A DNA stretch of 64,000 nt, taken from contig VZRN01005890.1 of the NCBI GenBank assembly GCA_013397935.1, positions 62,001 to 126,000 on the forward strand. The letters are read 5' to 3'. The notes below the pieces were generated by a model that was not told the DNA's origin, searched no databases, and was given only the letters and a program-made list of their open reading frames with translations. The number at the start of each line of letters is the position of its first letter. Position 1 is the stretch's first letter. Source of the DNA: Dasyornis broadbenti. Lineage: Eukaryota > Chordata > Aves > Passeriformes > Dasyornithidae. Both the position numbers and the translations under genes were made by a program. This document shows, piece by piece, positions 12,501-22,735 of this stretch.

Positions 12501-13357
12501 TAGACCACCACATCTCTGACAAGCTGGTGAGCTCACTCATCACATGCCAATCACACCTACTAAAGGGAAGCAGGATAGAGGCAAAGTCTAATACTTTGTG
12601 ATTGGATATTCACACTGAGAATTGTGAATGAGAATGAGGATTTGAATCCTTACAATGAGGATTTGGAAACTGAGATTTATGCTGTAGATTTAAATGATGG
12701 AATAAAGAATTTAACTATTATATAGCAAAAGTATTAGAGCAGATATGAATAAATGCATCTGGCTCTCCAATAATGATTTCTCTCTGCCACAAATCACAAG
12801 CCTTGATTTACTTAAAAGAATAGTTAGCTGTTGTGCCAAGTATGTTGTGCACTAGATTAAAAGCAGGCAGATTCCTCGGCTCTTGAGTGACAAGTAATAG
12901 CCTTTCTTTATGCAATAACCATGGTGAGCTATCTTTGGACAGGTAAAAGGAAAGTTTCCCCTCAAAACTTTGAGACCATGAAATAAACCTGGGCTGTAAT
13001 TTTAAGTACCACGCACTGGCATAGGACAGTGAAATATGAAATACTCTCAGCAGAACATTCAGCTCTTGAGATGCATCGCCATGGCCCAGTGCAGGCACAC
13101 CCATTCAACTCTCCCAGCTCTACTGCCTTGTTTGCAGGCTGTAATGAGCTGCACTGCTCCTGGCTCATGGGCTGGATTTGGTATCTGTGCGCAGTGCTAC
13201 ACTGCATTACACAGCATATGGATAGAAAATATAAGCTTACATTTGTTTAATCTTTGATAGGAAATCCAGTGATGACTCCTGGGTGAGCAATGGAACCTAC
13301 ATGGACCTTAGAAAAGAACCTGGTTTTTCCAAACTGGACAATCCTGTCCTCTGGTGA
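1..13357 (+). CDS. OSBPL3: OSBPL3 (ORP3), 3' part of the gene: last eight coding exons
   Basis: The coding parts are 514-651, 3401-3464, 6491-6569, 8687-8831, 10157-10301, 10979-11105, 11649-11771 and 13261-13357. They join in one open frame of 918 nt, giving 305 residues plus stop, and every intron is GT-AG. The product is the C-terminal part of oxysterol-binding-protein-related protein 3 (full-length human protein about 890 residues). It carries the NPVLGE and EQVSHHPP motifs of the lipid-binding ORD and the family's RFRPDQR and C-terminal PVLW segments. ORP family proteins bind PI4P through the two histidines of the signature and exchange lipids at ER-plasma membrane contacts; the PH domain and FFAT motif lie upstream of this window. 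I chose ORP3 over the paralogues ORP6 and ORP7 because of the IEHYGEIIIKNL and SSDDSWVSNGTY stretches and because GSDME and PALS2 follow, as in mammals. Confidence 0.95.
514..651 (+). CDS. OSBPL3: OSBPL3 coding exon with NPVLGET motif
   Basis: The exon holds 46 codons, enters and leaves in phase 0, follows acceptor TTCCCAG and ends at CAG before GTATTG. The translation contains AFAVSAYASSYYRAGSKPFN followed by the invariant PVLGETYE of ORD domains, which lines part of the lipid pocket. It ends in EQ, the first two residues of the EQVSHHPP signature. The reading frame stays open into the intron for another 18 codons, so the end is set by the splice consensus and by family alignment. Confidence 0.95.
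652..3400 (+). other. OSBPL3: OSBPL3 intron (2749 bp)
   Basis: The sequence is AT-rich and has short A or T runs. I see no recognisable repeat family and no additional exon. Confidence 0.85.
3401..3464 (+). CDS. OSBPL3: OSBPL3 coding exon with VSHHPP signature
   Basis: This 64-nt exon follows acceptor GCTATTAG and ends at CAAG before GTAACT. It encodes VSHHPPISACHAESVNFSFW and Q, plus the first base of an Asp codon. The two adjacent His residues are the PI4P-contacting pair of the ORP signature. The signature is therefore split between exons after EQ. It is too short to be found by ORF length; frame continuity and the motif identify it. Confidence 0.95.
3465..6490 (+). other. OSBPL3: OSBPL3 intron (3026 bp)
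   Basis: It contains a polypyrimidine tract at 5915-5963 (T runs broken by single C). Both strands stay open over parts of 4760-5500, but no protein family is recognisable there. Confidence 0.85.
5915..5963 (+). repeat. Low-complexity (T)n(C) tract
   Basis: There are about 49 nt of T runs interrupted by single C every 6-10 bases, ending in 17 or so uninterrupted T. Seen directly. It creates spurious poly-Phe (+) and poly-Lys (-) frames. Confidence 0.9.
6491..6569 (+). CDS. OSBPL3: OSBPL3 coding exon ([13 protein letters not shown])
   Basis: This 79-nt exon follows acceptor TTGTTTCAG and ends at CCAGC before GTAAGT. With the split codons it reads [27 protein letters not shown]. The WxxKFxGKS stretch is a conserved strand of the ORD beta-barrel. 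Phase is 1 on entry and 2 on exit, matching both neighbours. Confidence 0.93.
6570..8686 (+). other. OSBPL3: OSBPL3 intron (2117 bp)
   Basis: This is ordinary AT-rich intronic sequence; no repeat or exon was recognised. Confidence 0.85.
8687..8831 (+). CDS. OSBPL3: OSBPL3 coding exon (WNKVTSCIHNILSGQRWIEH)
   Basis: This 145-nt exon follows acceptor CCCTACAG and ends at AAG before GTAACC. It encodes FKDHFAWNKVTSCIHNILSG, then QRWIEHYGEIIIKNL and CHCKLTFIK, in the ORD core. The IIIKNLNDD segment favours ORP3 over ORP6. The donor itself sits inside a 12-bp tandem duplication (8832-8855), described in the findings. Confidence 0.95.
8832..10156 (+). other. OSBPL3: OSBPL3 intron (1325 bp)
   Basis: The intron starts with the duplicated donor segment (8832-8855) and is otherwise AT-rich. 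Nothing else was recognised. Confidence 0.85.
10157..10301 (+). CDS. OSBPL3: OSBPL3 coding exon (HRLFGKWHESLYCG)
   Basis: This 145-nt exon follows acceptor AATTCTAG and ends at GAGCAA before GTTAGT, a slightly non-canonical donor. It encodes AKYWNPNAHEIEGSVMDKSG, then KVVHRLFGKWHESLYCG and CIWRA. The FGKWHESLYCG segment is highly conserved in the ORP3/6/7 subfamily. Confidence 0.95.
10302..10978 (+). other. OSBPL3: OSBPL3 intron (677 bp)
   Basis: This intronic sequence lies between two well-supported exons. A 135-codon open frame inside it (10485-10892) has no family resemblance and overlaps no splice-supported exon. Confidence 0.85.
10979..11105 (+). CDS. OSBPL3: OSBPL3 coding exon (FTQFALELNELDP / RFRPDQR)
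   Basis: This 127-nt exon follows acceptor TTCTGTAG and ends at CAAAG before GTAAGA. It encodes NPMPKDYEQWYGFTQFALEL, then NELDP and the LPSTDTRFRPDQR segment, whose RFRPDQR core is nearly invariant in ORP proteins. Phases fit both neighbours. Confidence 0.95.
11106..11648 (+). other. OSBPL3: OSBPL3 intron (543 bp)
   Basis: This intronic sequence ends in the acceptor at 11641-11648. Nothing else was recognised. Confidence 0.85.
11649..11771 (+). CDS. OSBPL3: OSBPL3 coding exon, C-terminal helix
   Basis: This 123-nt exon follows acceptor GTGCTGCAG and ends at TTCAG before GTACAA. It encodes FLEEGNIEGAEIQKQRIEQL followed by QRERRKVLEENNLEHQPRFF. It is a strongly charged, helix-forming stretch typical of the ORP C-terminus after the ligand-binding barrel. 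Confidence 0.95.
11772..13260 (+). other. OSBPL3: OSBPL3 last intron (1489 bp)
   Basis: It contains two copies of an 18-mer at 11985 and 12010 (separate entry). The rest is AT-rich with no recognised repeat. Confidence 0.85.
11985..12027 (+). repeat. Direct repeat of an 18-mer, period 25
   Basis: TTTGCCTTGATGGCAATT occurs at 11985-12002 and again at 12010-12027. Each copy also contains the inverted pair TTGCC / GGCAA around a 5-nt loop. Seen directly; probably a local duplication within the intron. Confidence 0.9.
13261..13357 (+). CDS. OSBPL3: OSBPL3 terminal coding exon and stop
   Basis: The exon follows acceptor CTTTGATAG and encodes KSSDDSWVSNGTYMDLRKEP, then GFSKLDNPVLW and the TGA stop at 13355-13357. 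The PVLW ending is the usual C-terminus of the ORP3/6/7 subfamily, so the protein end is intact. The 3' UTR starts at 13358. Confidence 0.95.
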
Positions 13358-13415
13358 AAGAGGAGCTAAGTGAAGATATTCTGTGCTGTATTCTTGGATC
13401 TGATTCAAAAGACAT

Positions 13416-13508
13416 ATATATGAAATATAACTATATATCTATATCTATATATAGACACATACATACACACACACACGTACAGGATATGTGTGGGGTGTGT
13501 GTATATGT
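13416..13508 (+). repeat. AT / CA / GT dinucleotide-rich microsatellite
   Basis: A block of (TA)n with ATATCT units passes into a (CA)n run and then a GT-rich run, about 60-150 bp after the OSBPL3 stop codon. Seen directly. The CA and GT halves are complementary and could pair in the transcript. Confidence 0.85.
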
Positions 13509-13634
13509 GCAAATGTGCATATCTCCAGAAACGTGCTTAATTTAGACTCTTATAATTAATTAGTTTCCTTTACTCAACTATTGCAGTGATTGTTTGAATG
13601 TATAAATATCCTAACTTCTTTTTATAAGATATTT

Positions 13635-13640
13635 AATAAA
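13635..13640 (+). terminator. OSBPL3: Candidate proximal poly(A) signal of OSBPL3
   Basis: AATAAA lies 278 nt after the stop codon, in AT-rich sequence. Confidence 0.4.
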
Positions 13641-16600
13641 TAGTACTGAATGTTAACTGCTAGATGGAAAGGAGAGGAGCTCTTACACTAGTTTTTCAAT
13701 GTGTAATAATGTCAGTTCTAAGTTAAATTATGCCTTACTGAATTGCATTGGAGACAGTAGCATCAGCATCTCCTAGCTGTGCTGAGGAATCAGAGTGCAA
13801 GCCTTAGTAACTCAAACTGTAGGTAGGCTTCCACAGTGCAATGAGTAGTTCAGCTGTCTCTGAGCTGGTATAAATTGCTAAAACAGGTTATCAGCTGGTG
13901 CTGGAAACTGAGTATGATCTTTTGCTGTCTGTAGGAAAGATTTAAGTAAGATTTAGTTTCTATTAACTTTCTTCTTAGCATTGGAAGAGGTAGTCCTGAG
14001 CTTACACCGGTGGTTCTACTGCCTTATACATAAACTGTACCCAGTTAAATGTAGTGCTAGAAAGTCAGGAATCGCCAAAATTTTCCACTGGGAAAAATTT
14101 TCACTTCAAATTTATAGCCTCCAACAGGGCAAGAGGAGGAGATCATTTGTATATACAGCTTGAGCACTGACTAGATGAAGACGCTCTCTCTTTTTCCAGT
14201 AAATGAAATCTATACAGAGCACGAAATCCTGTGCTTCCATAGCTTCATTTGTTTTTATTAACCTAAAAATTGCAACAGTAAGACTTTTTAAAAAGTAAGC
14301 AAACTGATTGTTTTAAGCTAGAAATTTTTTCCTAGTATTTTGATATTTTCTACCTCTTAAGAAATAAATAACATATTTAAGATCTTATATTTAAAAAATT
14401 ACCATCTGCCTTATGGAGAAGTGTACGGAGTCTTTGATCTTCCTCTGTTTGTTTGTTATGTTCAGATAAATATTTAAGTGTCTTGCACTAAATCAATTTT
14501 ATCCCTTTCCTGTAATTTATATGTATGGCTCAATTTGTGAAGCTACTAAACCATAGGTCAGAAATCTAGCAGGAAATAAATGTAGCAGAAGCCTCACTTT
14601 TGAATGAAGATTATAGAGATGGGCAATATTTTTGGTTTTTTCCATGAAATCACAAAGTCATTAACAGAATAATTTGCATTCCCACCTATCTGCAATCCAA
14701 GCCTGCTCCATGATTCTTCAATTCTGCTCTATGTGTCTGTGACTCTGGCAGCAATGCAGTTTTCTATATGATAGAGCTGTATCCTGTCACCACCCCCTTT
14801 TGGTTTTTTCACATGCCACTGTAAAGACACAAAACAAACCCAAATGATGGCATTTTAAATTGGCTTATGACTGGAACAATTGGACATGGCATGGATAAAG
14901 TAGACTCCTAGGAGGACAGACTAGTAGATTAGAGAAGCTTGCACTTTACTGCAATTGTGCTGCATTGTTCTAGAGAAAACCTATTAAAAATGGATCCATG
15001 TATTATATGTAACATGAAGGAAATACTATGAAGGTTTTCAATTTTAAAGAAAATCTGTGATGTCAGATTAGATGTATATTTGAATTTTGCTTTCTTTTAC
15101 TTTGAAGCCTCATTGTCTTAGAGGAAGGTGAATGGTTTTTCACCATTTTTCATTTTCCCCAGGATCTCTGCTTCACCATCATTTCTGTAATTTATTACCA
15201 AAGAAGTTAGCATAATTATTTCTAATTAATGTCTTTGAAAAACTTGACTACCATGCCAGCAGCTTGCAACAAGGCAAGGTTCACATTTATATGAAGACAA
15301 AATCTGGGCTTTGATTCCAAAGGAAATCTTAACCTTTGGGGGCTGTTTGGCTTTTCAAGGAAAATGGCATTCTCTTCATGACTGGTTCCCTTCCTGTCTT
15401 TTATCCTTGTATTAACTGTCAAAACCTGGCACAGAAATGAATTTATAATTGTAATTATCCTTGCTGTTGGTAATTACAATTTATACTAAAAATAAGGTTC
15501 ATTTAACAACAAAAGATGGTAGAGGAAATTTAAAAAAAGAAAAAAGCTTTTAAGTAAAGGAGCAAAATTCTTGGAGGCTGCATTTAGCTTGCTCATTGTC
15601 TTATTTGGCAGCTACTGTGACACTGTCTGTTCTGATTGCTGGGTTTGCATATTCTCTGTGTGGAGGGGATTCCCCCATACAGGTATTAAATGAAACAAAT
15701 CTCGTATGGGGTGTTTGAGTCATGATTTTTGAGAAATTAGACTGGCAGTGCCAAGTCTGATTTCTCAAAAACTCTAAATTGTCTGAAAGACATGGGATTA
15801 ATGACAAGAAGTATTGGGCTGAGCAGTGCCTTATATAAAATCTTCTTCATCAAAATTTCCTTATCAAGCAAAACTCCAGAATTTTAGTATTGTCTCCAGA
15901 AAAATGCCTGAGAATAATCCAGGGCATTTCTTAAATGCATGAAGCAAAATCTTTCAACAAGTAACTGCTCCTTTTGTAAATCTCTAATACATGCCTCCAA
16001 ACACAATGTGACCAGTCGTGAATGATCCTCTGACCCCACATTTCCAACTGCAGTATAGTTTTCCCTGCTTACTTTTGTATGAAACAATTGGGTTTAGTTG
16101 TTAAACTTCTGTTAACTGTATATTTAAAAGTGGAAGAAAATTGTCTTGATGTTAGTTCTGTGTATTTCTGCATGTAAATATATTCAACATTCACAAACCT
16201 TAATACATTCTATAAAATTATTCTTGGTAAAATATGAAATTTTGGTAATTTTCTTCCCCAAAACTTGAGCTGTGTTAATGGGTACAAAATTTATATTAGC
16301 TTTCTGCAGTATAACTAAGACAAGTGTTATTTTTAATAACTGACACTGAGGGATTTTTATCCACTATTTCTACCCTGAATAGTAAAATGAATGTATCAGG
16401 CAAACTTAACTGCTTTCTTTCATACACAGCTGTGATCCCCAAGGTGTGTAGTTCAATCAGTCTTAAAATTCCCTGGTGACCATTGACTGCTGTTACAACT
16501 CTCTTATTTCATGACTTTATAAACACCACTTAATATGATTTTGGAGGCCAGTTTGAGAAGCACTTGTCTAGCTCTGCCTTTCTTTGTGTGTCTCTTCATG

Positions 16601-18750
16601 AAGTAAAACCCTCATTTTAAAGTTCCACCCAAGGTGATGGAGCAGCTCAGGCCTTTGGGTGTTGAAACCCTGCTTCAGTTTTCAAGCTGCAAAGCATAGA
16701 AAGAAAAGAAAATCCAGGGAAATATTGTACATAGGCACAGAAACCCGCAGCTCTACCTTCAGATTTGCAGGCTTGACAGTAAGTTTCTGATTCTGGTACA
16801 GTGTAAATTTGGGATTACAAAACGGCATCACTTGTTCAGGAGGTGACCCTGGGTAGCGTAAAGTGCCCTTTGGACCAGCTGGAACTAGCATGCACCACTA
16901 ATCACTGCATTCCTTTCTGGATCTCTGTTATCTGAGATATGTCTGATGTGGTAGTTTGCCAGCACTGATCTACTTCTTCTAGCTGCTTTTTAAAATACAG
17001 ATCCAGTAGTCTGTACTTAGGTTCTTTTTGCAGAGCTCGGAAAGTTAGATGCCTGGAAGGAAGACCAAAACCAGCCCAAATTTGGATAAGGAAAATACCC
17101 TGGAAATCTGTTCTTCCTCCAATCAGTTTTCTTTGAAGGAATGGAAACAGGATTGCTGCTTTCTTTAAAAACCTGGCACCTGAAGGACATAATAGTTGCA
17201 AACACAGTCACCTTATCACCTGGCAGCTTAGTGTTGAATCCAGATCACTGTACAGAAAGGAACACCAATTCATGAGACCAGAACAGGGCCCAACCAGGGA
17301 CAGTTTTCATGCTGCACAAAGGTCCAGTGCTGGTTTCAAAACAAACAAACAAACAACCCTGCCAAAAAAACCCCCAACCTAACAAACACCTCTGCCCTTT
17401 CCTTCCCCTCACTTTCCCTCAGATGTTTATAGTCCTGTTCATATTTTCTGTGTGGTTCCTTGTTCAGTGTCCCATTTTTATTAAAAAAACCTGATGAATA
17501 GGAAAACAGTCCATTCTAACAAATGATAAATCATGCCTAGAGGCTATAGTTAAATTCTTTCCTCATAAATATTGTAGCCTCCTTCTGTATCTTTTCCTTG
17601 ACTGTGAACAAGACTTTCTTGCACTCTGGAGTTAGACCTGGTAATGGTAGTGTGCTGTTAGATCTGCTCAGCAGATCCTAATTATTCATGTCCTTGAATC
17701 TGCTTTTGTGTAAATCTCCTGTTGTCTCTCCACATGACCAGCTTGGCAGACAGAAAATTTTCAGCGTATCTTGCTTTGTTCAGTATGACTTCTTTTTCAT
17801 GTACAGCTCACGCAGAGGGGGCAAGGCGAAAAGGAGTGCAAAATTTAGCCCACAGTGCATTTTAATAGAGAGAAGGATGACATCCAACTTGTCCACATAA
17901 CTGAATATATCTTGCAATGGCAAGAATGAGATGGTGCTATTCAAAGGAGTGACATTAAAATGAAAGGGTTTTTTTAGTTGATTGAATTATGAATTCATGA
18001 ATTATGCTTACAATAAATAAAATTCACAGTGTTCACTAACTCATCCTTTCTATTCTCTAGCTGCTGGTGGGTGCAACTTACTCCAGTAGCTGTGGATTCA
18101 TAAGAAACTGCACATTATCTGGCTTATCTTTTGAAACTTAGTAAATGCTGTAATTTACCACCAAATGTATTACTGTACTGCTCAGTTCTTAGATATGTTC
18201 TTGCTGCAGCTTTTTGAAAGCAATAAGAGAAATTTTCCACAGAAGTAGTTGCCATATATTAAAGAATTATTTTAAATGTTTCAATTTTTTTTAATATAAA
18301 TTGTGGATTTGGTGTTTTTAATGTGTAAAGCAAAACTGTATTAAAGCTTATGAGAATGTTTGGGATGTTGATCCACAAGAGGTGATGACCTCCATCAGCT
18401 CCACACCTTGGACATGGTTGGCATCCCTGAGAATCAGAAAGTCTTTGTGTTAACAGTATTTTGCTAGTTCCAGTATTGGAAAAAACATACCATGTGTATG
18501 AGATATTACATACGCAAAGCTGCTAAATGCTGAATTTGTTGTTTGTTTTGATTAGGGCATTAGTGATTTCAGAATGAGGAACAGTATCTTATGTATTAGA
18601 ATTATTACTGACTTTCAGATATTTGAGAAGTCTTTCTGTAGTCAGGAGCATCCCTGTTTTCTGCTTCACTCCAAAAATTTGTAATGACGTTGGAGTACCT
18701 TGATACACAATTTATTATTTTTGTCTCTGTAACCAGTTTAGTTGTATGTT

Positions 18751-18756
18751 AATAAA
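18751..18756 (+). terminator. OSBPL3: Candidate distal poly(A) signal of OSBPL3
   Basis: AATAAA here is followed by a T-rich stretch and GGGGTTGTGAG-type GT-rich sequence, a plausible downstream element. Confidence 0.35.
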
Positions 18757-18780
18757 TCATACTTGCAAAAGGTCACAGAG

Positions 18781-21700
18781 CACCCTGACTTTTTCCCAGG
18801 GGTTGTGAGCATGTCTTCAAAGGTTGTTAGTGGCAGCTGGAACAAATCTCACTGCTGTAGTCATCTGTGCTTTTTACACTTTCCAAAATGGTAGGCAGGA
18901 AAGAGCTTCCATCTGCTAGAACCCTTATTTATCACTCTTACAGTCTGTCTGGTAGCTGTGCGATGTTCCAGTAGTATTGCTCTGTACAGCTCTGCTGCAT
19001 GGCTATTATGCCAGACACTGGGGCAGGAAAAGGGGTAAGCTGATGGAATCCATTTACAGATGGAAGTTTATTCTTAAAAGCAGTTTTTACAGACAGATGT
19101 GCAGCATAAATATTATGCTTTAGCATGAATGTGGAAACCATAAACCAAATGTTCTCCATAAAACAACTTTTAAAAACAAGGAAACAAAGTATTTACTGGA
19201 TAAAATAAATAACTGGAAAGAAAGGATATCAATGTTGACGTTTTTCCCTTAGAGATGGCGATTCAGAACAGCTCTGCCAATCAGATCTCAACAACGTCTG
19301 ACAGTCCCACCTTATGTGTATAAGGTGCAATATGGATGGACTAGGATGTTGAAAAATGTGGGAGTACAGTGAGTGTAATTCCTGACCAACATGAAATTCC
19401 TGACTGCAGTTCTGCAGCACTTTGCAGCCTCAGTGTCTACAAAGATTTAATAGGAGGGAGCATAGAGGTTTCAGGAAGAGCTGGGAAAACTGGATCTATA
19501 AATTTGTTACCATGCAAAATATCCTCAGCTGTTGTACATGACTGAATTAGGATAGAGGTCAAAAGAAAAAAACAATCTTTATAGGGGGTAAGAGTCAGCT
19601 CCTGCTTTTTTTAAATCCAGCCATTTTGGTTCTGTTGGGTTAAGAACTTTGGAACTTTCTCATCATGTCAGGGGGAATTATCTGAAACTGTTTAATTGGT
19701 ATCTGTAATAACTAGCATTTAGTTCAAATTGCTGGGAAAGTTGTGGTTTACAGAAGCAGTAATATTTTTCTCATAATTATAGAAGGGGGAAGAAGATTGC
19801 AAGGGATGCTCATTATTGGTGCCACACTGATGAACACCCAGGGCAGCAGGAATTTCTCTTACAGAAAAATGGATATGGAGTGAATTTCTCATGATTGCCC
19901 CTCAAGCAAATACCATGCCAAGCACCCACAGTGTGGTCAGTGCTACCCAGACAAAACAGGCTGTTCTCCACTACAGAAGTGCAAGGTAAACTTGGCTTAT
20001 AGACACCTCGCATCCAATTTGTGTTTAAGCTCAGCTGTCTGTTCATTCACAGTAATCTCTATTTTAAAGTAATTTTCCTTACTGCAAAATCATTCAAACC
20101 ACCATAGCGGGACAAAAAACACTGACAGCTGAGCAAAGCTTGCTCTACATAGTAACCAACACATCTTGGTTTTCTGTTATATTTCTTTTATCTTGCAAAC
20201 ATTGCTCTCTGTCCTTGGTTTATTGATTTTTAATTTAGACCCCTCTATTGCAGCAGATGTATCAGAATTTGTAGGGTTACTCTCTGTTTTCAAATGGGGT
20301 TAAAAGCTGGCCAGGCACCAAATTCTGATGTACACTTATGGATTTGTACCTTTGCTTACTCTGTACCAAGGGAAGTATTTGAAATTACTTTGTGCAAACT
20401 CTCATTTGAGGTAAATCAACATTGCTCTACTGAGCTGAGTGTAATCGAGGCTTAAGTTAACTGAGAATTTGTCTCTGTGGGTTCATTGATGTAAGTTTTT
20501 ACAGGCTCTTTGAAACAGTAATAAATTCCTGGAACACAAGATATGTATAAACATCCGCTGATGTTTCTGACTGTAATTTCATAGACTCTAGGAATTACTG
20601 TCTTCCTCTAAATATTAGGACACTGCTTCTCCTTGAGGATTTTATGTGCTGATGTCTAGTAAAACCAGCTGTTAGAATTCAAAAGTAGGGGTTTTTTTGC
20701 TAAGTTAACATTGTTTGTCTTTATTAAAATTTCTTTATAAAAATTGATTTCCAAAATTACAAATTTCTTACTTTTCAGCTTGTGTTAAAAAAAAAAATAA
20801 AGGTTGCAGTAAGTCAACTTTGAATTACTGCAGTACATGCCTTGAAAAATCCTCTCCTCAGGTTTTTATGAGGATATGTCTGCAATGCCTAGATTGCTGC
20901 CTAAGGCAAGGAAGATTATGTAGATTTATCAATAGATGAGAACCTGTCTAATAGCTGAAAGAGATTTACTGTTTTGTTTACTGCTAGGTTTGTTATCATT
21001 TTGGCAATTGACAGACTGAAGATGGAGTGAAGTAAAGAGATCATCCTACTTGTATTCATTGTTTGCTACTTGCACTTCAGTCAATGAAGCAAATCCTGTA
21101 AAGGCAACTTGAACGATATAGGTTTTTTGGATGGAAAAATCAATTTCTCTTATAAAGTTCAAAAATAGCACACCAAATTATGAAATCCTTTGATGGGGAA
21201 AATCTTTTACTAAGGACTTTGCCTGAGAGAGCATTGCAAGTGGGTCAGTTAGGGCAAGTTTCTGAGTTCCCTAGTTACCAGAGGATGGTGAGCCTAGCCT
21301 GTCCTTAACATGCCCGACAGAGTAAAGCTTCAGTTAAAGTTGATGCAGGGTGGAGAACTCTAGGATATTATATTCTCACTTCTTGTGAACTTGTGAACAT
21401 ATCAGGAACTGAAAAAGAGGATGTGCCACATCACAAGGAGAGAAAAAAAAAGTGCTATAGTAGGAGCTCCATTGTATTTTATCCAGCTGCTCACTTCCTA
21501 AAGCTGATGCTCATGTGAATGCTTTGGTCTTGATACCAACATGAAATGGTTGTTTGACATGAAGGGAGAAATGAATGAGAGGAAAGAGTATATGTTGAAA
21601 TATGATTCTCAGTATTGAAGCGTGCAGTCTTGAGGTCCTAGGAAAAGGAATGACTGCAGTTCATACTTTCCCAGTACTGGTTGCTCATTGTTTCCTGATA

Positions 21701-22254
21701 ACGCTTCCTCTCAGGACACAGCTGGTCTTCCTTCTCTTTTAGAAACTGTATTGCTAACACTGTGCTATGTTGGCATCAGTGAGGCTGGACAGTAACTGTG
21801 GGAGAACCAAATAAGCCCCAGCTCAAGCTGACAGCAACCGGTTCTGCAGGAGAAGTACAATCTCATCTCCTAATTGTAAAGAGTTGGCTCTTTGGCAGTA
21901 AGAAAGCCATCCACCCAAGGGTACTTTGCATCACCTGTTACAGATGCCATTCACCCAAATCACTGCACCATTCAAACAAACAAGAGCAGTACAAGCAGAA
22001 AGGCCACCATTTTTAGTCCTGTGATGGAGGGAATAAATTACATTTTTTAATTGTCAAAGAGGCCGGCACTTTATTTCATAGATGATGTTGTTTTCCAGCA
22101 TAGTGAAGACCTGGTCTGTATGTGGAACTGCAGTACAAGAAGTCGTGTCAACAACCTGGAGTTGTGAGTCTATCCCTATCCACTACCAGGACAAATTTGC
22201 AGGACATGATTGCTCTGTAGTGGTTCCCGCTCTGTTCAGAAGGACAGCTGCAGC
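18781..22254. other. Intergenic, no gene recognised
   Basis: This AT-rich sequence lies between the probable OSBPL3 3' end and the CR1 copy at 22255. All open frames are short and unlike any family I recognise. Confidence 0.6.
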
Positions 22255-22735
22255 CTTTTCACAGAACCAGGTTGGAAGGGACCACAGTGGATCATCTGGT
22301 CCAACCTCCCTGCTCAAGCAGGGTCATTCCTGACCACATGATGTGTAGATGGTTCCTGAGTATCTCCAGTGAGGGAGACTCCACAATGCCTGGTGTGGGG
22401 TCACTCACACAGTAAAGAAGGTCTTCTTCATGTTCAGGTGGAATTTCCTGTGCAGCAGTTTCTGCCCACTGCCTCTTGTCCTATTGCTGGGCACCACCAG
22501 GAAGAGCCTGGTTCCATCCTCTTGGCCCTCTCCCTTCAGATACTGGTAGACATTGATGAGGTCCCCTCTCAGTTGTCTCTTCTCGAGACTGAACAGGCTC
22601 AGCTCTCTCAGCCTTTCCCTGTAAGAGAAATGCTCCAATCCCTTAATCAACTTCGTAGCCCTCCACTGGACCTGCTCCAGGAGCTCCCTGTCTCTCTCAT
22701 ACTGGGGGGCCCAGAACTGGACAGAGTGCTTTTAT
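22255..22735 (-). mobile_element. CR1 LINE fragment, 3' part, antisense
   Basis: On the plus strand it opens with the reverse complement of the CR1 3' tail (GGTTGGAAGGGACCACAGTG, then CATCTGGTCCAACC). On the minus strand, 22650-22405 reads as the C-terminal part of the CR1 ORF2 polymerase protein (IKGLEHFSYRERLRELSLFS, then LRGDLINVYQYLKG). It is 5'-truncated like most CR1 copies. The frame is still open over about 80 codons, which suggests a relatively less decayed copy than the others in this window. Confidence 0.93.

Larger units (their letters stand above)
13358..18780 (+). other. OSBPL3: Probable OSBPL3 3' UTR, end uncertain
   Basis: The region starts right after the TGA stop. AATAAA hexamers lie at 13635, 14363, 14575, 18012 and 18751. 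The last is followed within about 60 nt by T- and GT-rich sequence, so a 5.4-kb UTR is possible; the first would give about 300 nt. Which site is used cannot be read from sequence alone. No other gene was recognised. Confidence 0.5.
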
